DNA of 21,283 bases. Origin: CAYZSU01 sp964480565 (GTDB lineage Bacteria > UBA10199 > 2-02-FULL-44-16 > JAAZCA01). Where the stretch lies: positions 1 through 21,283 of the forward strand of contig CAYZSU010000040.1 of NCBI GenBank assembly GCA_964480565.1, in the 5' to 3' direction. Of the stretch, positions 5,112-13,800 are shown in pieces (the stretch's first letter is position 1; each line of letters starts with the position of its first letter). The translations under genes and the position numbers were made by a program. The notes beneath the pieces were generated by a model. That model saw nothing but the letters and a program-made list of their open reading frames with translations, was not told the origin of the DNA and did no database searches.

Positions 5112-7247
5112 TCAATGTGTATTGAAATAACGTCGTCGTATACCAAACATCAATAAAATTAAACATAGAACAAAAGCGCAATCATTATAATGATACGTAT
5201 GCTGATCAATCAACTGGCAGGATCCACTTGTACTCATACTGGAAACACGCTCAACATTATTATTTTCTTGAACCTGTTCATTTTCATCTATGACACCTGG
5301 TGTGATTTCCAAATAATCCAGGCCAATTTCAATGCTTTTCATTACATCCAATTTTCCATAGCCCCATAAATTATTTGGCACCTCAGTTGTATGATCATCC
5401 GCATAGGCCGCTTGCGTAATAATAGTTTTAATATCACTCGCTGACAAATCAGGGTGAAGTTCAAACAGTAATGCGACTGTCCCAGATACAAATGGTGCTG
5501 CCATACTTGTTCCTGCATGATACATATGCTGATGATCCCTAGTAATCAATGTATTTGCAACAGCGCTTGCCTGCGATGACAATGACGATGCAATAATACC
5601 ACCTGGCGCAGCAATCTCTGGCTTAATCCCTGTATAACTTGCATCAGCGCTAGGTCCATGACTGGCATAGGGCAACAATGTATCCAATGTAAATTCAACC
5701 TGACAGCAATTTTCTTCCAAACTCGTCCATGTATTTTGAGAGGTATATCCAGTCACTGCAATAATATTTGGCGAAGTGGCGGGAATAGCAATGCTCATTT
5801 TTTTATCACCAACCTGATAGGTCCATTCCAATCCCTGATCCCCTGTTATTGTGGTAAATTGAATTGTATTAGGAGGATCACTTGGAAATAGCCATGCATT
5901 AAACTCACCATTGCCAGACACAATCAAATCAAAGCTATACTCATAGGGATGAATTAACTCTGGATCCACAATCATCATAATTCCGGCATGAAATTTATTA
6001 TTTTGAACGGATGGCGTCTCGGCATAATGAATAATAATTTCTACAGCACCATTTAAAAATATATAGGACTGAATATCCCCTGGGCTGGCAAAATCAGTTT
6101 TCTCAATAAGTGACTGCACACTGGGCTCATGCATATACATCGCCAATGCAATGTCGATCTCACTTTTTTCATCTGCCCAAATATCCATATAATAGATATC
6201 ATCCAATGACTGATGGTTGATTTTAAAGTTTGTGGCCATCATGCCATCCACTTGAAATCCAGTATGAATACCACTGCTTTTTTCATCTGCATGATGTTCA
6301 TTTCCTGCAGCTGCAACAATGGCACGCCCAGGAGATTCCTGGACTAAATTACTCAAACACATTTCAAATAATGATGTCCCATCATGCGCGCCAATATGCG
6401 TGCCCAAGCTTAAATTTATCACTGCCGGTCGATTCAACTCTTTGGCTTTGGAAAAAATATAAAATGCCGCATCACAAATATTGGTTGAAAATGCGGGATA
6501 AATCATTCCTGAACGAATTTCCACCACAGGATTATAACGCACTATAATGATATCCGATTCTGGCGCAACCCCTGTGTATTCCGGATCATTGCTGGCAGCA
6601 ATGCCCGTTACATGCGTGCCATGACCATTGGTATCCTGAAACGTACATTGATTATCATCTATATCCGCTGCATCGCATTCATTGCCATAACTATTTTCAA
6701 CCTCATCTGGCCCATGGCCATCGCCTGTTTGATCCCATAAGTATAATATCCGTGTACTGCCATCCTCATTTTGAAAATCCGTATGAGTAATATCTGCTCC
6801 TGTATCAATAACACCGATAATTACATTTTTACCTGTATAGGCGCTTGGCAATTGCTGACCTAAGTGCACGCTATCGCCATTAATTTCTGTTAGAGCTGGA
6901 TTTGCATATATAGATATTGGCGTATCCCCTTCAATATGAATAGTCTGAGCATCATTTGCTAATATATTTATCGCATCGGATGGCAATGTAGCTGTGAGTA
7001 TATCTGATGTAGACATATGAATACGCCCATCTAAATCACTAATGAGCGACTTTGTATGATTTATATCATGTGTACGTACTAACACGCGATGCCAGGAAAT
7101 ATCTGTAGCTGCTGTCAGGTTTTTCCCCACAGAAATTACAGGTAAATTCATTTGTAAGAATGGATCAATAGAAGCAAATGCATGTGACCAGTAGCTCACT
7201 AGCACGCTAAGCACGACAAGTATTTTTAAAATTAACTTTTTTTTCAC
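5112..7247 (-). CDS. Secreted S8 family (subtilisin-like) serine protease with C-terminal anchor
   Basis: A subtilase of 711 residues from a GTG at 7247. The frame can be extended 18 codons to an ATG at 7301, but that has no ribosome site, while the GTG gives a typical signal peptide (VKKKLILKILVVLSVLVSYW, then AFA before the cut). The catalytic triad is complete: Asp148 (VIDTGAD), His209 (DTNGHGTHVTG) and Ser581 (HAGTSMAAPFVSG), with oxyanion Asn316 (AAAGNE). The DGSTRILYLWDQT segment resembles the CspA-like S8 subgroup. About 265 residues separate Asn316 and Ser581, a large insert. The last 38 residues hold Cys, then a hydrophobic segment (CAFVLCLILLMFGI), then RRR, a tripartite tail of the MYXO-CTERM or GlyGly-CTERM kind. 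The protein is thus probably exported and held at, or released from, the cell surface. A propeptide-like region spans residues 27-130. Confidence 0.9.
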   Translation of the reverse strand: MKKKLILKILVVLSVLVSYWSHAFASIDPFLQMNLPVISVGKNLTAATDISWHRVLVRTHDINHTKSLISDLDGRIHMSTSDILTATLPSDAINILANDAQTIHIEGDTPISIYANPALTEINGDSVHLGQQLPSAYTGKNVIIGVIDTGADITHTDFQNEDGSTRILYLWDQTGDGHGPDEVENSYGNECDAADIDDNQCTFQDTNGHGTHVTGIAASNDPEYTGVAPESDIIIVRYNPVVEIRSGMIYPAFSTNICDAAFYIFSKAKELNRPAVINLSLGTHIGAHDGTSLFEMCLSNLVQESPGRAIVAAAGNEHHADEKSSGIHTGFQVDGMMATNFKINHQSLDDIYYMDIWADEKSEIDIALAMYMHEPSVQSLIEKTDFASPGDIQSYIFLNGAVEIIIHYAETPSVQNNKFHAGIMMIVDPELIHPYEYSFDLIVSGNGEFNAWLFPSDPPNTIQFTTITGDQGLEWTYQVGDKKMSIAIPATSPNIIAVTGYTSQNTWTSLEENCCQVEFTLDTLLPYASHGPSADASYTGIKPEIAAPGGIIASSLSSQASAVANTLITRDHQHMYHAGTSMAAPFVSGTVALLFELHPDLSASDIKTIITQAAYADDHTTEVPNNLWGYGKLDVMKSIEIGLDYLEITPGVIDENEQVQENNNVERVSSMSTSGSCQLIDQHTYHYNDCAFVLCLILLMFGIRRRYFNTH

Positions 7248-7455
7248 GGCACCCCCATACCTGAAAAAAACACTATTATTCAATACTAGTATTATCGTCA
7301 TTTTTTTAATTTTGTTGCGTTGTTTTTTATTTTATTATTTTCTTTAATAATATCATAATGATACAGGCTATTTATTTGAAGATAGTAATCGCATTCATCG
7401 TAATACTATGGAATTGCCCGTATAAATAACAACAATGGGTATTTGTGGAAAATTC

Positions 7456-7683
7456 CTACTTCAACCCACAATGACCACCTGCACAGCAACTACTAGGCAC
7501 ACCGCAAGACCCTGCCATATCACAGCCAGAAGAAGGCCCTTTAATACTTGTATTGACAGTGGATATGAGTTTTTCAAGCGCATCCGCACCGCATTTGGGA
7601 CACACTTCCTTGGAATTACGGTTTAATTGTAGGATTTCGCTCACTTCATTGCACTTGCGACATTGATATTCATAAATAGGCAT
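7456..7683 (-). CDS. FmdB family zinc ribbon protein
   Basis: A 75-residue protein starting MPIYEYQCRKC, the signature of the FmdB/CxxC_CXXC_SSSS family. The zinc knuckles are Cys8-Cys11 and Cys28-Cys31. A second Cys-rich tail (Cys54, 60, 66, 67, 72, in a Gly/Ser context ending CCAGGHCGLK) is common in longer members and could bind another metal. A good Shine-Dalgarno site (AAAGGAG) lies 8 nt before the ATG. FmdB was named as a possible regulator of amidase and formamidase genes, but the family role is unproven. The gene lies downstream of cdd in the same direction, 93 nt apart, so cotranscription is possible. Confidence 0.93.
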   Translation of the reverse strand: MPIYEYQCRKCNEVSEILQLNRNSKEVCPKCGADALEKLISTVNTSIKGPSSGCDMAGSCGVPSSCCAGGHCGLK

Positions 7684-7776
7684 AGTTTTAAGCTCCTTTA
7701 ATAAAGGACACCTATCATTATATTAGATAAACAGCAATGGGAGTGAACTGTCTCAAAATGACTTATGAGCAATTAT

Positions 7777-8181
7777 CTATGCATGAAATGCCGCAGGTAA
7801 CAATTCCGACAAAGTAGTCTCGATGAATTTTCCACGTGTATTGGCCATAATTATCGACAGCTTTGGTGCAGTTTCAGACAATACTTGCCGACAAATACCA
7901 CATGGCGATATGGGTTCCTTATGATTGGCTATCACTGCCAAACGCCGAAATCGTTTCATGCCTTCTGACAAAGCTTTATACAATGCCACACGCTCTGCAC
8001 AGATAATCATGCATGCGGTTTCAATATTACATCCAGTAATAATGTCGCCATCCATGGTTTCTAGTGCAGCCCCCACCTTAAACCCAGATAATACTGGTCG
8101 TGATTTATTGCGCGCAAGTCTGGCATAGGCAATGAGTTCCTGATTACTGATATATACTTTTGTTTTTTTTGTTTGTGTCAT
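7777..8181 (-). CDS. cdd: Cytidine deaminase
   Basis: A 134-residue protein, the usual size of the small tetrameric zinc cytidine deaminase of pyrimidine salvage (cytidine or deoxycytidine to uridine or deoxyuridine). The zinc and catalytic motifs are Cys61-Ala-Glu63 and PCGIC (Cys94, Cys97), so the three-Cys zinc site and general acid/base Glu are present. The substrate loop GCNIE is also there. The stretch from that Glu to CAE (ETACMIICAE) is two residues shorter than in the common ENASYGLTICAE form. The frame can be extended 10 codons to a TTG at 8211, but the extension holds the promoter -10 element, so the ATG at 8181 is chosen. There is no Shine-Dalgarno site. Confidence 0.92.
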   Translation of the reverse strand: MTQTKKTKVYISNQELIAYARLARNKSRPVLSGFKVGAALETMDGDIITGCNIETACMIICAERVALYKALSEGMKRFRRLAVIANHKEPISPCGICRQVLSETAPKLSIIMANTRGKFIETTLSELLPAAFHA

Positions 8182-8187
8182 ATATGC

Positions 8188-8215
8188 AGTATAACATTTT
8201 TTCTCATCCAATCAA
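8188..8215 (-). promoter_or_regulatory. Extended -10 promoter of cdd, predicted leaderless
   Basis: On the minus strand TTGATT (8215-8210), a 16-nt spacer and TGT-TATACT (-10 at 8193-8188, with the extended TGn motif). The seventh base after the -10 is the A of the cdd ATG at 8181. The -35 element directly abuts the palindromic repeat that begins at 8216. Confidence 0.55.
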
Positions 8216-8340
8216 GGGGTTGTTGAAAAACGCCCATCTTCTGTGTTTCCCGCTACACTCGCAATCCTCACGTACTCGCATGTACGCTCCGGTTACGAGT
8301 TTGCGGGAGGCCTTGAATCTGGACATTTTTGAACAACCCC
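8216..8340. repeat. 125-bp palindromic element with 20-bp terminal inverted repeats
   Basis: The left end GGGGTTGTTGAAAAACGCCC and the inverted right end GGGGTTGTTCAAAAATGTCC agree at 17 of 20 positions. Inside, CGTAC-TCGCAT-GTACG forms a small stem. It has no coding capacity. Related sequences lie at 10573-10630, 20410-20697 and 21227-21283, which supports a dispersed family such as a MITE or REP-like element. Confidence 0.8.
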
Positions 8341-8408
8341 ACAAATTGCTATTTTTCACCAGTCCCATCAAGGGCAACCCAGTCAATCAAAAATCACTAG
8401 ATTTTAAT

Positions 8409-8437
8409 TTGCGCATCCCCTAGTTTTTTGCTAACTG
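8409..8437 (+). promoter_or_regulatory. Candidate promoter of the aminotransferase gene
   Basis: TTGCGC (8409-8414), 17-nt spacer, TAACTG (8432-8437) preceded by a TGn extension. The expected start near 8444 leaves a short leader that contains the GGAG ribosome site. Confidence 0.35.
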
Positions 8438-8461
8438 AACCACACAAAATATGGAGCATCA

Positions 8462-9844
8462 ATGACATTATCATTAAAACAGTTATTGACTGACCATCAG
8501 GGCAGTCAGCATGATTTATACGCGGATCAAATCAATCCCCAGCTCGTGCGCGTATTACGCACAATTGGTTTTGATAAAAACTATGTGCGCGGTCACGGTG
8601 CACTTTTATATGATGCAGATAATAATGATTACCTGGATTTATTATCCGGATATGGTGTTTTTGCGCTTGGCAGATCTCACCCAGAAATCCGACAAGTACT
8701 GCATGAGGCCTTGGATATTGATTATCCCAATATGATTCAAATGGATGCACCATTAATTGCCGGGCTTTTAGCAAAGAAACTAACCCGTTTAATGCCCGAT
8801 CCAATTGATACCGTATTTTTTACCAACTCCGGTGCAGAAGCCAATGAAGCAGCGATTAAATTTGCCAAAAAATCCACCGGTCGCAATCGCATTGTTTATT
8901 GGGATCATGCGTTTCATGGCCTTACCAATGGCGCATTATCATTAAATGGTGGCACTGATTTTAAACGCGACTTTGGTCCATTATTGCCAGAGTGCACCAT
9001 GATACCCATGGGTGATATCGATGCATTAAAAAAAGAATTGGAAACATCTGACGTGGCTGCATTTATATGTGAGCCTATTCAAGGCAAAGGTGTCTATTAT
9101 GCAGAAACTCAATTTTATCAAGAGGCTCAGCGCTTATGCCGAAAATACGGCACATTGCTAATTTGTGATGAAGTGCAAAGCGGGCTATGCCGCACAGGAA
9201 AAATGTTTGCTTATGAACACTTTGGCATTGAGCCAGACATGATATGCATTGCAAAAGCCCTATCCGGGGGATTTATCCCCATTGGTGCATTATGTTATAG
9301 TAAAAAAATATATCATAAAGTGTATAAAAATATGGAAGAATGCGTAGTTCATTCCAATACATTTGGCAGAAATATTATGGCATGTGCGGCCGGACTCGCA
9401 ACATTGGAAATAATGGAACGCGATCGACTTGCAGATAATGCACGAATCATGGGACAAAAAATAATGGATGGATTAACATCCCTTGTTGATAAATATGAAA
9501 TGCTAAGCGATATACGCGGCAAAGGATTAATGATTGGCATTGAATTCTGTGAGCCAAAATCATTGCGATTAAAAACAGGATGGAAACTCATTCATGCATT
9601 AAACGCTGGCCTATTTAGCCAAATGATTATCATTCCACTCATGACAGATCATCGTATCCTTACGCAAGTCGCTGGACATAATATGGATATCATTAAATTG
9701 TTACCACCCTTGATTATCGACGATACCCATGTCAATCGATTTTTAAATGCATTTGAGGATGTAGTTAAACAATGCCATCGATTTCCTGGCACTGCCTGGC
9801 AAGTGGGCAAAGACCTTGCCAAAGCTGCCATAAAAAACAGATAA
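8462..9844 (+). CDS. Class III PLP-dependent aminotransferase
   Basis: A 460-residue fold-type I enzyme of the ornithine/acetylornithine/GABA aminotransferase class. The PLP lysine is Lys265 (CIAKALSGGFIPIGA), the Asp that binds the pyridine ring is Asp236 (CDEVQSG), the phosphate site is TNSGAEANEAA (121-131), and FHG (151-153) is the usual stacking aromatic region. The conserved Thr that caps the phosphate is in SNTFGRN (near 300). The protein is longer than ArgD (about 400), mostly by an N-terminal arm of some 45 residues and a C-terminal extension. The substrate is not determined: INPQLVRVLRTIGFD and SGYGVFALGR recall a branch annotated only as 'aspartate aminotransferase family'. The GGAG ribosome site lies 5 nt before the ATG. 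The gene is followed at 36 nt by the barrel gene. Confidence 0.9.
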   Translation: MTLSLKQLLTDHQGSQHDLYADQINPQLVRVLRTIGFDKNYVRGHGALLYDADNNDYLDLLSGYGVFALGRSHPEIRQVLHEALDIDYPNMIQMDAPLIAGLLAKKLTRLMPDPIDTVFFTNSGAEANEAAIKFAKKSTGRNRIVYWDHAFHGLTNGALSLNGGTDFKRDFGPLLPECTMIPMGDIDALKKELETSDVAAFICEPIQGKGVYYAETQFYQEAQRLCRKYGTLLICDEVQSGLCRTGKMFAYEHFGIEPDMICIAKALSGGFIPIGALCYSKKIYHKVYKNMEECVVHSNTFGRNIMACAAGLATLEIMERDRLADNARIMGQKIMDGLTSLVDKYEMLSDIRGKGLMIGIEFCEPKSLRLKTGWKLIHALNAGLFSQMIIIPLMTDHRILTQVAGHNMDIIKLLPPLIIDDTHVNRFLNAFEDVVKQCHRFPGTAWQVGKDLAKAAIKNR

Positions 9845-9880
9845 TTTGAGAACCGTCCCGTAAAATGAATTCCTACCGTT

Positions 9881-10525
9881 ATGAATCGATGCACCATGAC
9901 ATTATTTAAAAATACATATTTTAAGCGATTATGCCACATTCCATTGATTATTCTGTTCTTTATTAGTTTTCACACATTAAATACACATGCACAGGATGTA
10001 ACAACTCCATTGGATTTAAACCATCCAATATATCATCATGACATCAGTATATTTGCAGGCAATTACTTAGGGGATGAATGGCGAAGCACATGGGATACCG
10101 GCATACAGTATTCGTTCTTTTTTTCCAAATATATGGGTGTAGGCATATCCTATCTATATAGCCCAATAAATGTAGACACTCATAGCCAATTTGGACAATC
10201 CATTACAAGCAAACACACTCATACGATCATTGGCAAAGCAGTTTTTGCAAACCCCTGTGCATTTCAGGCAGGTCAAAAACAAATTCATTGCAAGCTAATA
10301 GGTTCAATTGGCGCAGGCCGCATGCATATCAATCACACCTGGCAGTTAAGCATTGAAATTGGTGGTGGCATGCTCATTTATCTATCAAAGCCATCCACTG
10401 CCAAACCTCACATTGCCTTGCGATTTGATGTGAACACAATAATCCATCGCACACCATACCCTGGGAATGATCATTGGAATAGCGATATAGTTACGAATAT
10501 TGGCATTGCTTTTTTACTGCCTTGA
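9881..10525 (+). CDS. Small exported outer-membrane beta-barrel protein
   Basis: A 214-residue protein with a signal peptide (hydrophobic run PLIILFFISFHTL, cleavage probably after THA). The mature part has alternating hydrophobic strands, many aromatics and His, and turns typical of an 8- to 10-strand barrel. The segment IFAGNYLGDEWRSTWDTG and SKYMGVGISYLYSPINVD resemble the N-terminal part of a small barrel family described from myxobacteria (OMP_myx_plus type); this is from memory of the pattern only. It ends in FLLP rather than a terminal Phe. No clear Shine-Dalgarno site is seen for the ATG at 9881 or the alternative ATG at 9896. Two Cys (near 127 and 137) could form a disulphide. The function is unknown. 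Confidence 0.65.
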   Translation: MNRCTMTLFKNTYFKRLCHIPLIILFFISFHTLNTHAQDVTTPLDLNHPIYHHDISIFAGNYLGDEWRSTWDTGIQYSFFFSKYMGVGISYLYSPINVDTHSQFGQSITSKHTHTIIGKAVFANPCAFQAGQKQIHCKLIGSIGAGRMHINHTWQLSIEIGGGMLIYLSKPSTAKPHIALRFDVNTIIHRTPYPGNDHWNSDIVTNIGIAFLLP

Positions 10526-10572
10526 AAATTGCTCATAAAACCTATATAATTATATTTGCAACTAATCTTTAA

Positions 10573-10630
10573 ACTCGTATACACGCTCCAATTATGGGTT
10601 TACGGGAGTCTTGAGTCTGGGTATTTTTGG
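10573..10630. repeat. Truncated copy of the palindromic element
   Basis: ACTCGTATACACGCTCC and the following TTTACGGGAGTCTTGAGTCTGG line up with the right half of the 8216-8340 element in the same orientation, with scattered substitutions. The left half and the GGGG terminus are lost. It lies between two converging genes. Confidence 0.65.
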
Positions 10631-10638
10631 AAAAATTT

Positions 10639-11103
10639 CTACTTTGATTTTGGCTGAAAATCAAATACCACCGCAATGAAATTATCTGCGTCTGTTGGAA
10701 CTGTAATTGTCTGACATTGTTCACTTAGCTCTTTATAAATACTTTCATTATATGCGGATAATTCTACGAGCATTGCACAAATCGACATACTTGAATTGGC
10801 CACAGCAGAAATATTGCTCAACTCAAATGGCCCAAATGACGACAGGATAATTGGATCCATAGGAGCTATTCTATTGCTTGGATATATCATAATTGACACA
10901 GCCATATCGTCTGTATTCATCGTTGTGGCAGGCTTGATAGTTCCAGAAATAGAAAATTCCGTATAATCCAAATCAGGTGATCGCAACATGGCATCGGTTA
11001 AATCATAGCTGGGTTGTGAGGTACATGCACAGAGAAAAATAACTGACGCAATAACAATACATGCCTGCAAATATTTTTTCGACCAAATATATAATAGTTT
11101 CAT
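10639..11103 (-). CDS. Predicted lipoprotein of unknown function
   Basis: Using the ATG at 11103 (AGGA about 8 nt upstream), the protein has 154 residues and starts MKLLYIWSKK. A hydrophobic segment leads to a lipobox LCAC with the lipidated residue Cys27; Cys at -2 is unusual but allowed. ATGs at 11127 and 11112 would add 8 or 3 residues. The mature part is Ser/Thr-rich with two later Cys (in SICAML and EQCQTI) and looks like a small beta-domain. I recognise no family. It is divergent from the Lon-like gene and convergent with the barrel gene; the two neighbours are both envelope proteins, but no functional link is shown. Confidence 0.75.
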   Translation of the reverse strand: MKLLYIWSKKYLQACIVIASVIFLCACTSQPSYDLTDAMLRSPDLDYTEFSISGTIKPATTMNTDDMAVSIMIYPSNRIAPMDPIILSSFGPFELSNISAVANSSMSICAMLVELSAYNESIYKELSEQCQTITVPTDADNFIAVVFDFQPKSK

Positions 11104-11162
11104 AACATCCATCCTGGACAAAATCATTTATTTTACTTAATATAATGAACGTACATAAATCA

Positions 11163-11191
11163 ATAGTATCAGTAGATTATCGATACATCAA
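11163..11191 (-). promoter_or_regulatory. Promoter of the lipoprotein gene
   Basis: Minus strand TTGATG (11191-11186), 17-nt spacer, TACTAT (11168-11163) preceded by TGA (extended -10). The start would be near 11156, giving a leader of about 53 nt. On the plus strand a TATAAT at 11141-11146 could serve the Lon-like gene, with no good -35. Confidence 0.45.
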
Positions 11192-11207
11192 GTCATAGGG
11201 AGAAAAT

Positions 11208-13775
11208 ATGCCAGCAAAAAAATTAACGCATACACATGTCCGATGGACGCCAAGTAAATCAATTGAAAAACTAGTCAAGTCACCAAAATCAATTGCACCC
11301 ACGCAGGCCATTATTGGGCAAAAACGTGCTGTAGAAGCATTGAATTTAGGACTTCATTTATATCAACCCGGATACAATATTTTTGTAGCTGGTATGGCAG
11401 GAAGTGGCCGAACAACAACTATCCGCCGTGCATTATCGCATTTAAAACCAAGCAATAAATTGGCCCCAGATCGATGCTATGTGTATAATTTTGTGGAACC
11501 ATCCCAGCCATTATTGCTCAACTTTGAACGTGGCAAAGGAAAAGCATTTACAAATGACATGAAGGAATTGGTCAATATTTTAAGAAAAGAAATTCCAAAA
11601 ACAATTGAATCCCCTCATATACAGCGGGAACGTGAATTAATTGTGGACCGATATCAGCGGGATGAAAAGAAAATGTTTGAAGAATTTGCAGGGGGCTTAA
11701 AAAAACAAGGATTTGCATTAATTCAAGTCCAAGAAGGCGGCTATGTATCGCCCACTGTTTTTCCAATCATTGGTAAAGAAGCGGTATCCATCGACTACCT
11801 CGATACATTGGTACGCGAAGAAAAGATTACAGAAGATGAACGCGATGAAAAAATAAAACGCCATAAGGAATTGTCCGTGCAATTAAAGCGTGTATTAATC
11901 AATGCCAGAAATTTAGGCCGTGATATGCATAAAGCGCTGGATCGTTTAATACAGCGATCTGCATCTGTTGTTCTGGATAGCACTATGGACGATCTTCAAA
12001 CCCGCTATCCCGATAAAAAAGTACGAAAATACTTATTGCGTGCTAAAAGCCATATCTTAGAAAACATTGAAAGTTTCTCTGATAAAAAACAGGAAACACC
12101 CGGATTAATGGGTAATTCTGAAGGTGGCGGTGAAGGCATGATCATTCTTGGTGGTGCAGGATCACAAAAGCAAGAGGATCCCTTTTGGTATTATGAAGTG
12201 AATTTACTTTTTGATTCCAGCAATGAAACAACAACTGATGAAAAAATGCCAATTATCGAAGAAAGCAATCCCAGCTATACCAATTTATTTGGCGCCATCG
12301 AATACAATTATGCACATGGTGGTTTTTGGAGCACAGACTTTAGACATATAAAAGCAGGCTCTTTGCTCAAAGCAGATGGTGGTTATTTAATCATCAATGC
12401 CATTGATGTACTTCGCAGACCAATGGTATGGGATCAATTAAAGCGCATACTTCGCACTGAGAAACTAGTCATTCAACAACCAGAAAGCCATTATCAAATT
12501 GCACCATTAACAATAAAACCAGAACCCATAGATCTCAACATTAAAGTAATTATGATTGGGTCTGAATGGATGTATCACGTACTATTCCAATATGAAGAGG
12601 ATTTTGCAAAAACATTTAAAGTATTAGCTGACTTTGGCTCAAGCATGCCATTATCCACAGAAGCAGCCAAACAATATTTATCCGTGCTTAAAGCCGTCGG
12701 TGAACGCGGCAATATTCGTGAGTTTTCATCCGATGGTTTAGTCGCACTTTTGGAATACGGTATTGAAGATGCAGGTCAGCAAGACCGCATTTCTACAAAG
12801 TTTGCCTATATTACAGATATTTTGCGCGAAGCGGATTACTGGGCCATGCAGGATAAATCCAATCGTATTGATCGAAAACATGTGCGCAAAGCACTGGATG
12901 CAAAAAACGATCGACATGGCCTCACTGAAGAGCATATTCAACGCATGATCGACGATGGAATATTATTGATCGATTGTAAGGGAAAACGCGTAGGTCAAAT
13001 CAATGGCTTATCCGTATATTCCATGGGGCATACCTCATTTGGCAAACCATCGCGCCTAACCGTCACCACCTCCATCGGCAATAGCGGCATCGTCAATATT
13101 GAACGTGAAGCCAAACTATCTGGTCCCATCCATGATAAAGGCGTATTAGTATTATCTGGATTTTTACGTCATAAATATGCCCAGAAAGCCACTCTCAACC
13201 TCAATGCATCTATCTGCTTTGAACAAAACTACGGCGGAGTAGATGGTGATAGCGCCTCATCCACGGAAATCTACGCCTTATTATCCGCAATATCTGGATT
13301 GCCGATCAATCAACAAATTGCAGTCACTGGCTCTGTGAATCAATTCGGTGACATTCAACCCATTGGCGGTGCCAATGAAAAAATCGCTGGATTTTTTGAT
13401 GTTTGTAAAGCCAAGCGGTTAACAGGTTCGCAAGGTGTGATTATCCCAGTACAAAATGAACGCCACTTAATGCTTCGCCCAGATATTGTAGACGCAATAA
13501 AAGCGGGTAAGTTTCATATCTATTCTGTAAAAACTATTGATGAAGGATTGGAATTACTACTTGGTAAAACTGCTGGTAAACCCAATAAAAACGGAAATTA
13601 CCCAAAGGATAGCATTCATGGCATTGTTATCGCACGCTTAGAGGAAATGACTCAATTGCTTCATCAAGAAGAGGATGAAGAGGATGAAAAAAGTACGGAC
13701 AAAAAAGATAGCAAGAAAAAAGACTCAAAAAAAGTCACTAAAAAGAAAAAAGTAGTACGTAAGAAAAAAAAATAA
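11208..13775 (+). CDS. Lon-like ATP-dependent protease (YcbZ/LonB type)
   Basis: An 855-residue AAA+ protease of the family with an AAA_32 module and a Lon C-terminal domain; E. coli YcbZ is a relative. The Walker A site is GMAGSGRTT (62-70), with Arg68 in place of Lys as is common in this family. A helical, charged region follows (130-300). GGYLIINAID near 391-400 is the probable Walker B. The protease domain (about 580-785) has Ser682 (DGDSASSTE) and Lys725 (GGANEKIAG) as the catalytic dyad. The ends GSVNQFGDIQPIGG and VIIPVQNERHL are typical of Lon. The last 35 residues are an acidic patch (EEDEEDE) then an almost pure Lys tail. A GGGAGA ribosome site precedes the ATG. It should unfold and degrade cytoplasmic proteins; unlike classical Lon it lacks the N-terminal substrate domain. 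Confidence 0.92.
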   Translation: MPAKKLTHTHVRWTPSKSIEKLVKSPKSIAPTQAIIGQKRAVEALNLGLHLYQPGYNIFVAGMAGSGRTTTIRRALSHLKPSNKLAPDRCYVYNFVEPSQPLLLNFERGKGKAFTNDMKELVNILRKEIPKTIESPHIQRERELIVDRYQRDEKKMFEEFAGGLKKQGFALIQVQEGGYVSPTVFPIIGKEAVSIDYLDTLVREEKITEDERDEKIKRHKELSVQLKRVLINARNLGRDMHKALDRLIQRSASVVLDSTMDDLQTRYPDKKVRKYLLRAKSHILENIESFSDKKQETPGLMGNSEGGGEGMIILGGAGSQKQEDPFWYYEVNLLFDSSNETTTDEKMPIIEESNPSYTNLFGAIEYNYAHGGFWSTDFRHIKAGSLLKADGGYLIINAIDVLRRPMVWDQLKRILRTEKLVIQQPESHYQIAPLTIKPEPIDLNIKVIMIGSEWMYHVLFQYEEDFAKTFKVLADFGSSMPLSTEAAKQYLSVLKAVGERGNIREFSSDGLVALLEYGIEDAGQQDRISTKFAYITDILREADYWAMQDKSNRIDRKHVRKALDAKNDRHGLTEEHIQRMIDDGILLIDCKGKRVGQINGLSVYSMGHTSFGKPSRLTVTTSIGNSGIVNIEREAKLSGPIHDKGVLVLSGFLRHKYAQKATLNLNASICFEQNYGGVDGDSASSTEIYALLSAISGLPINQQIAVTGSVNQFGDIQPIGGANEKIAGFFDVCKAKRLTGSQGVIIPVQNERHLMLRPDIVDAIKAGKFHIYSVKTIDEGLELLLGKTAGKPNKNGNYPKDSIHGIVIARLEEMTQLLHQEEDEEDEKSTDKKDSKKKDSKKVTKKKKVVRKKKK

Positions 13776-13800
13776 TAGAACTGATCACAAAATAGATAGC

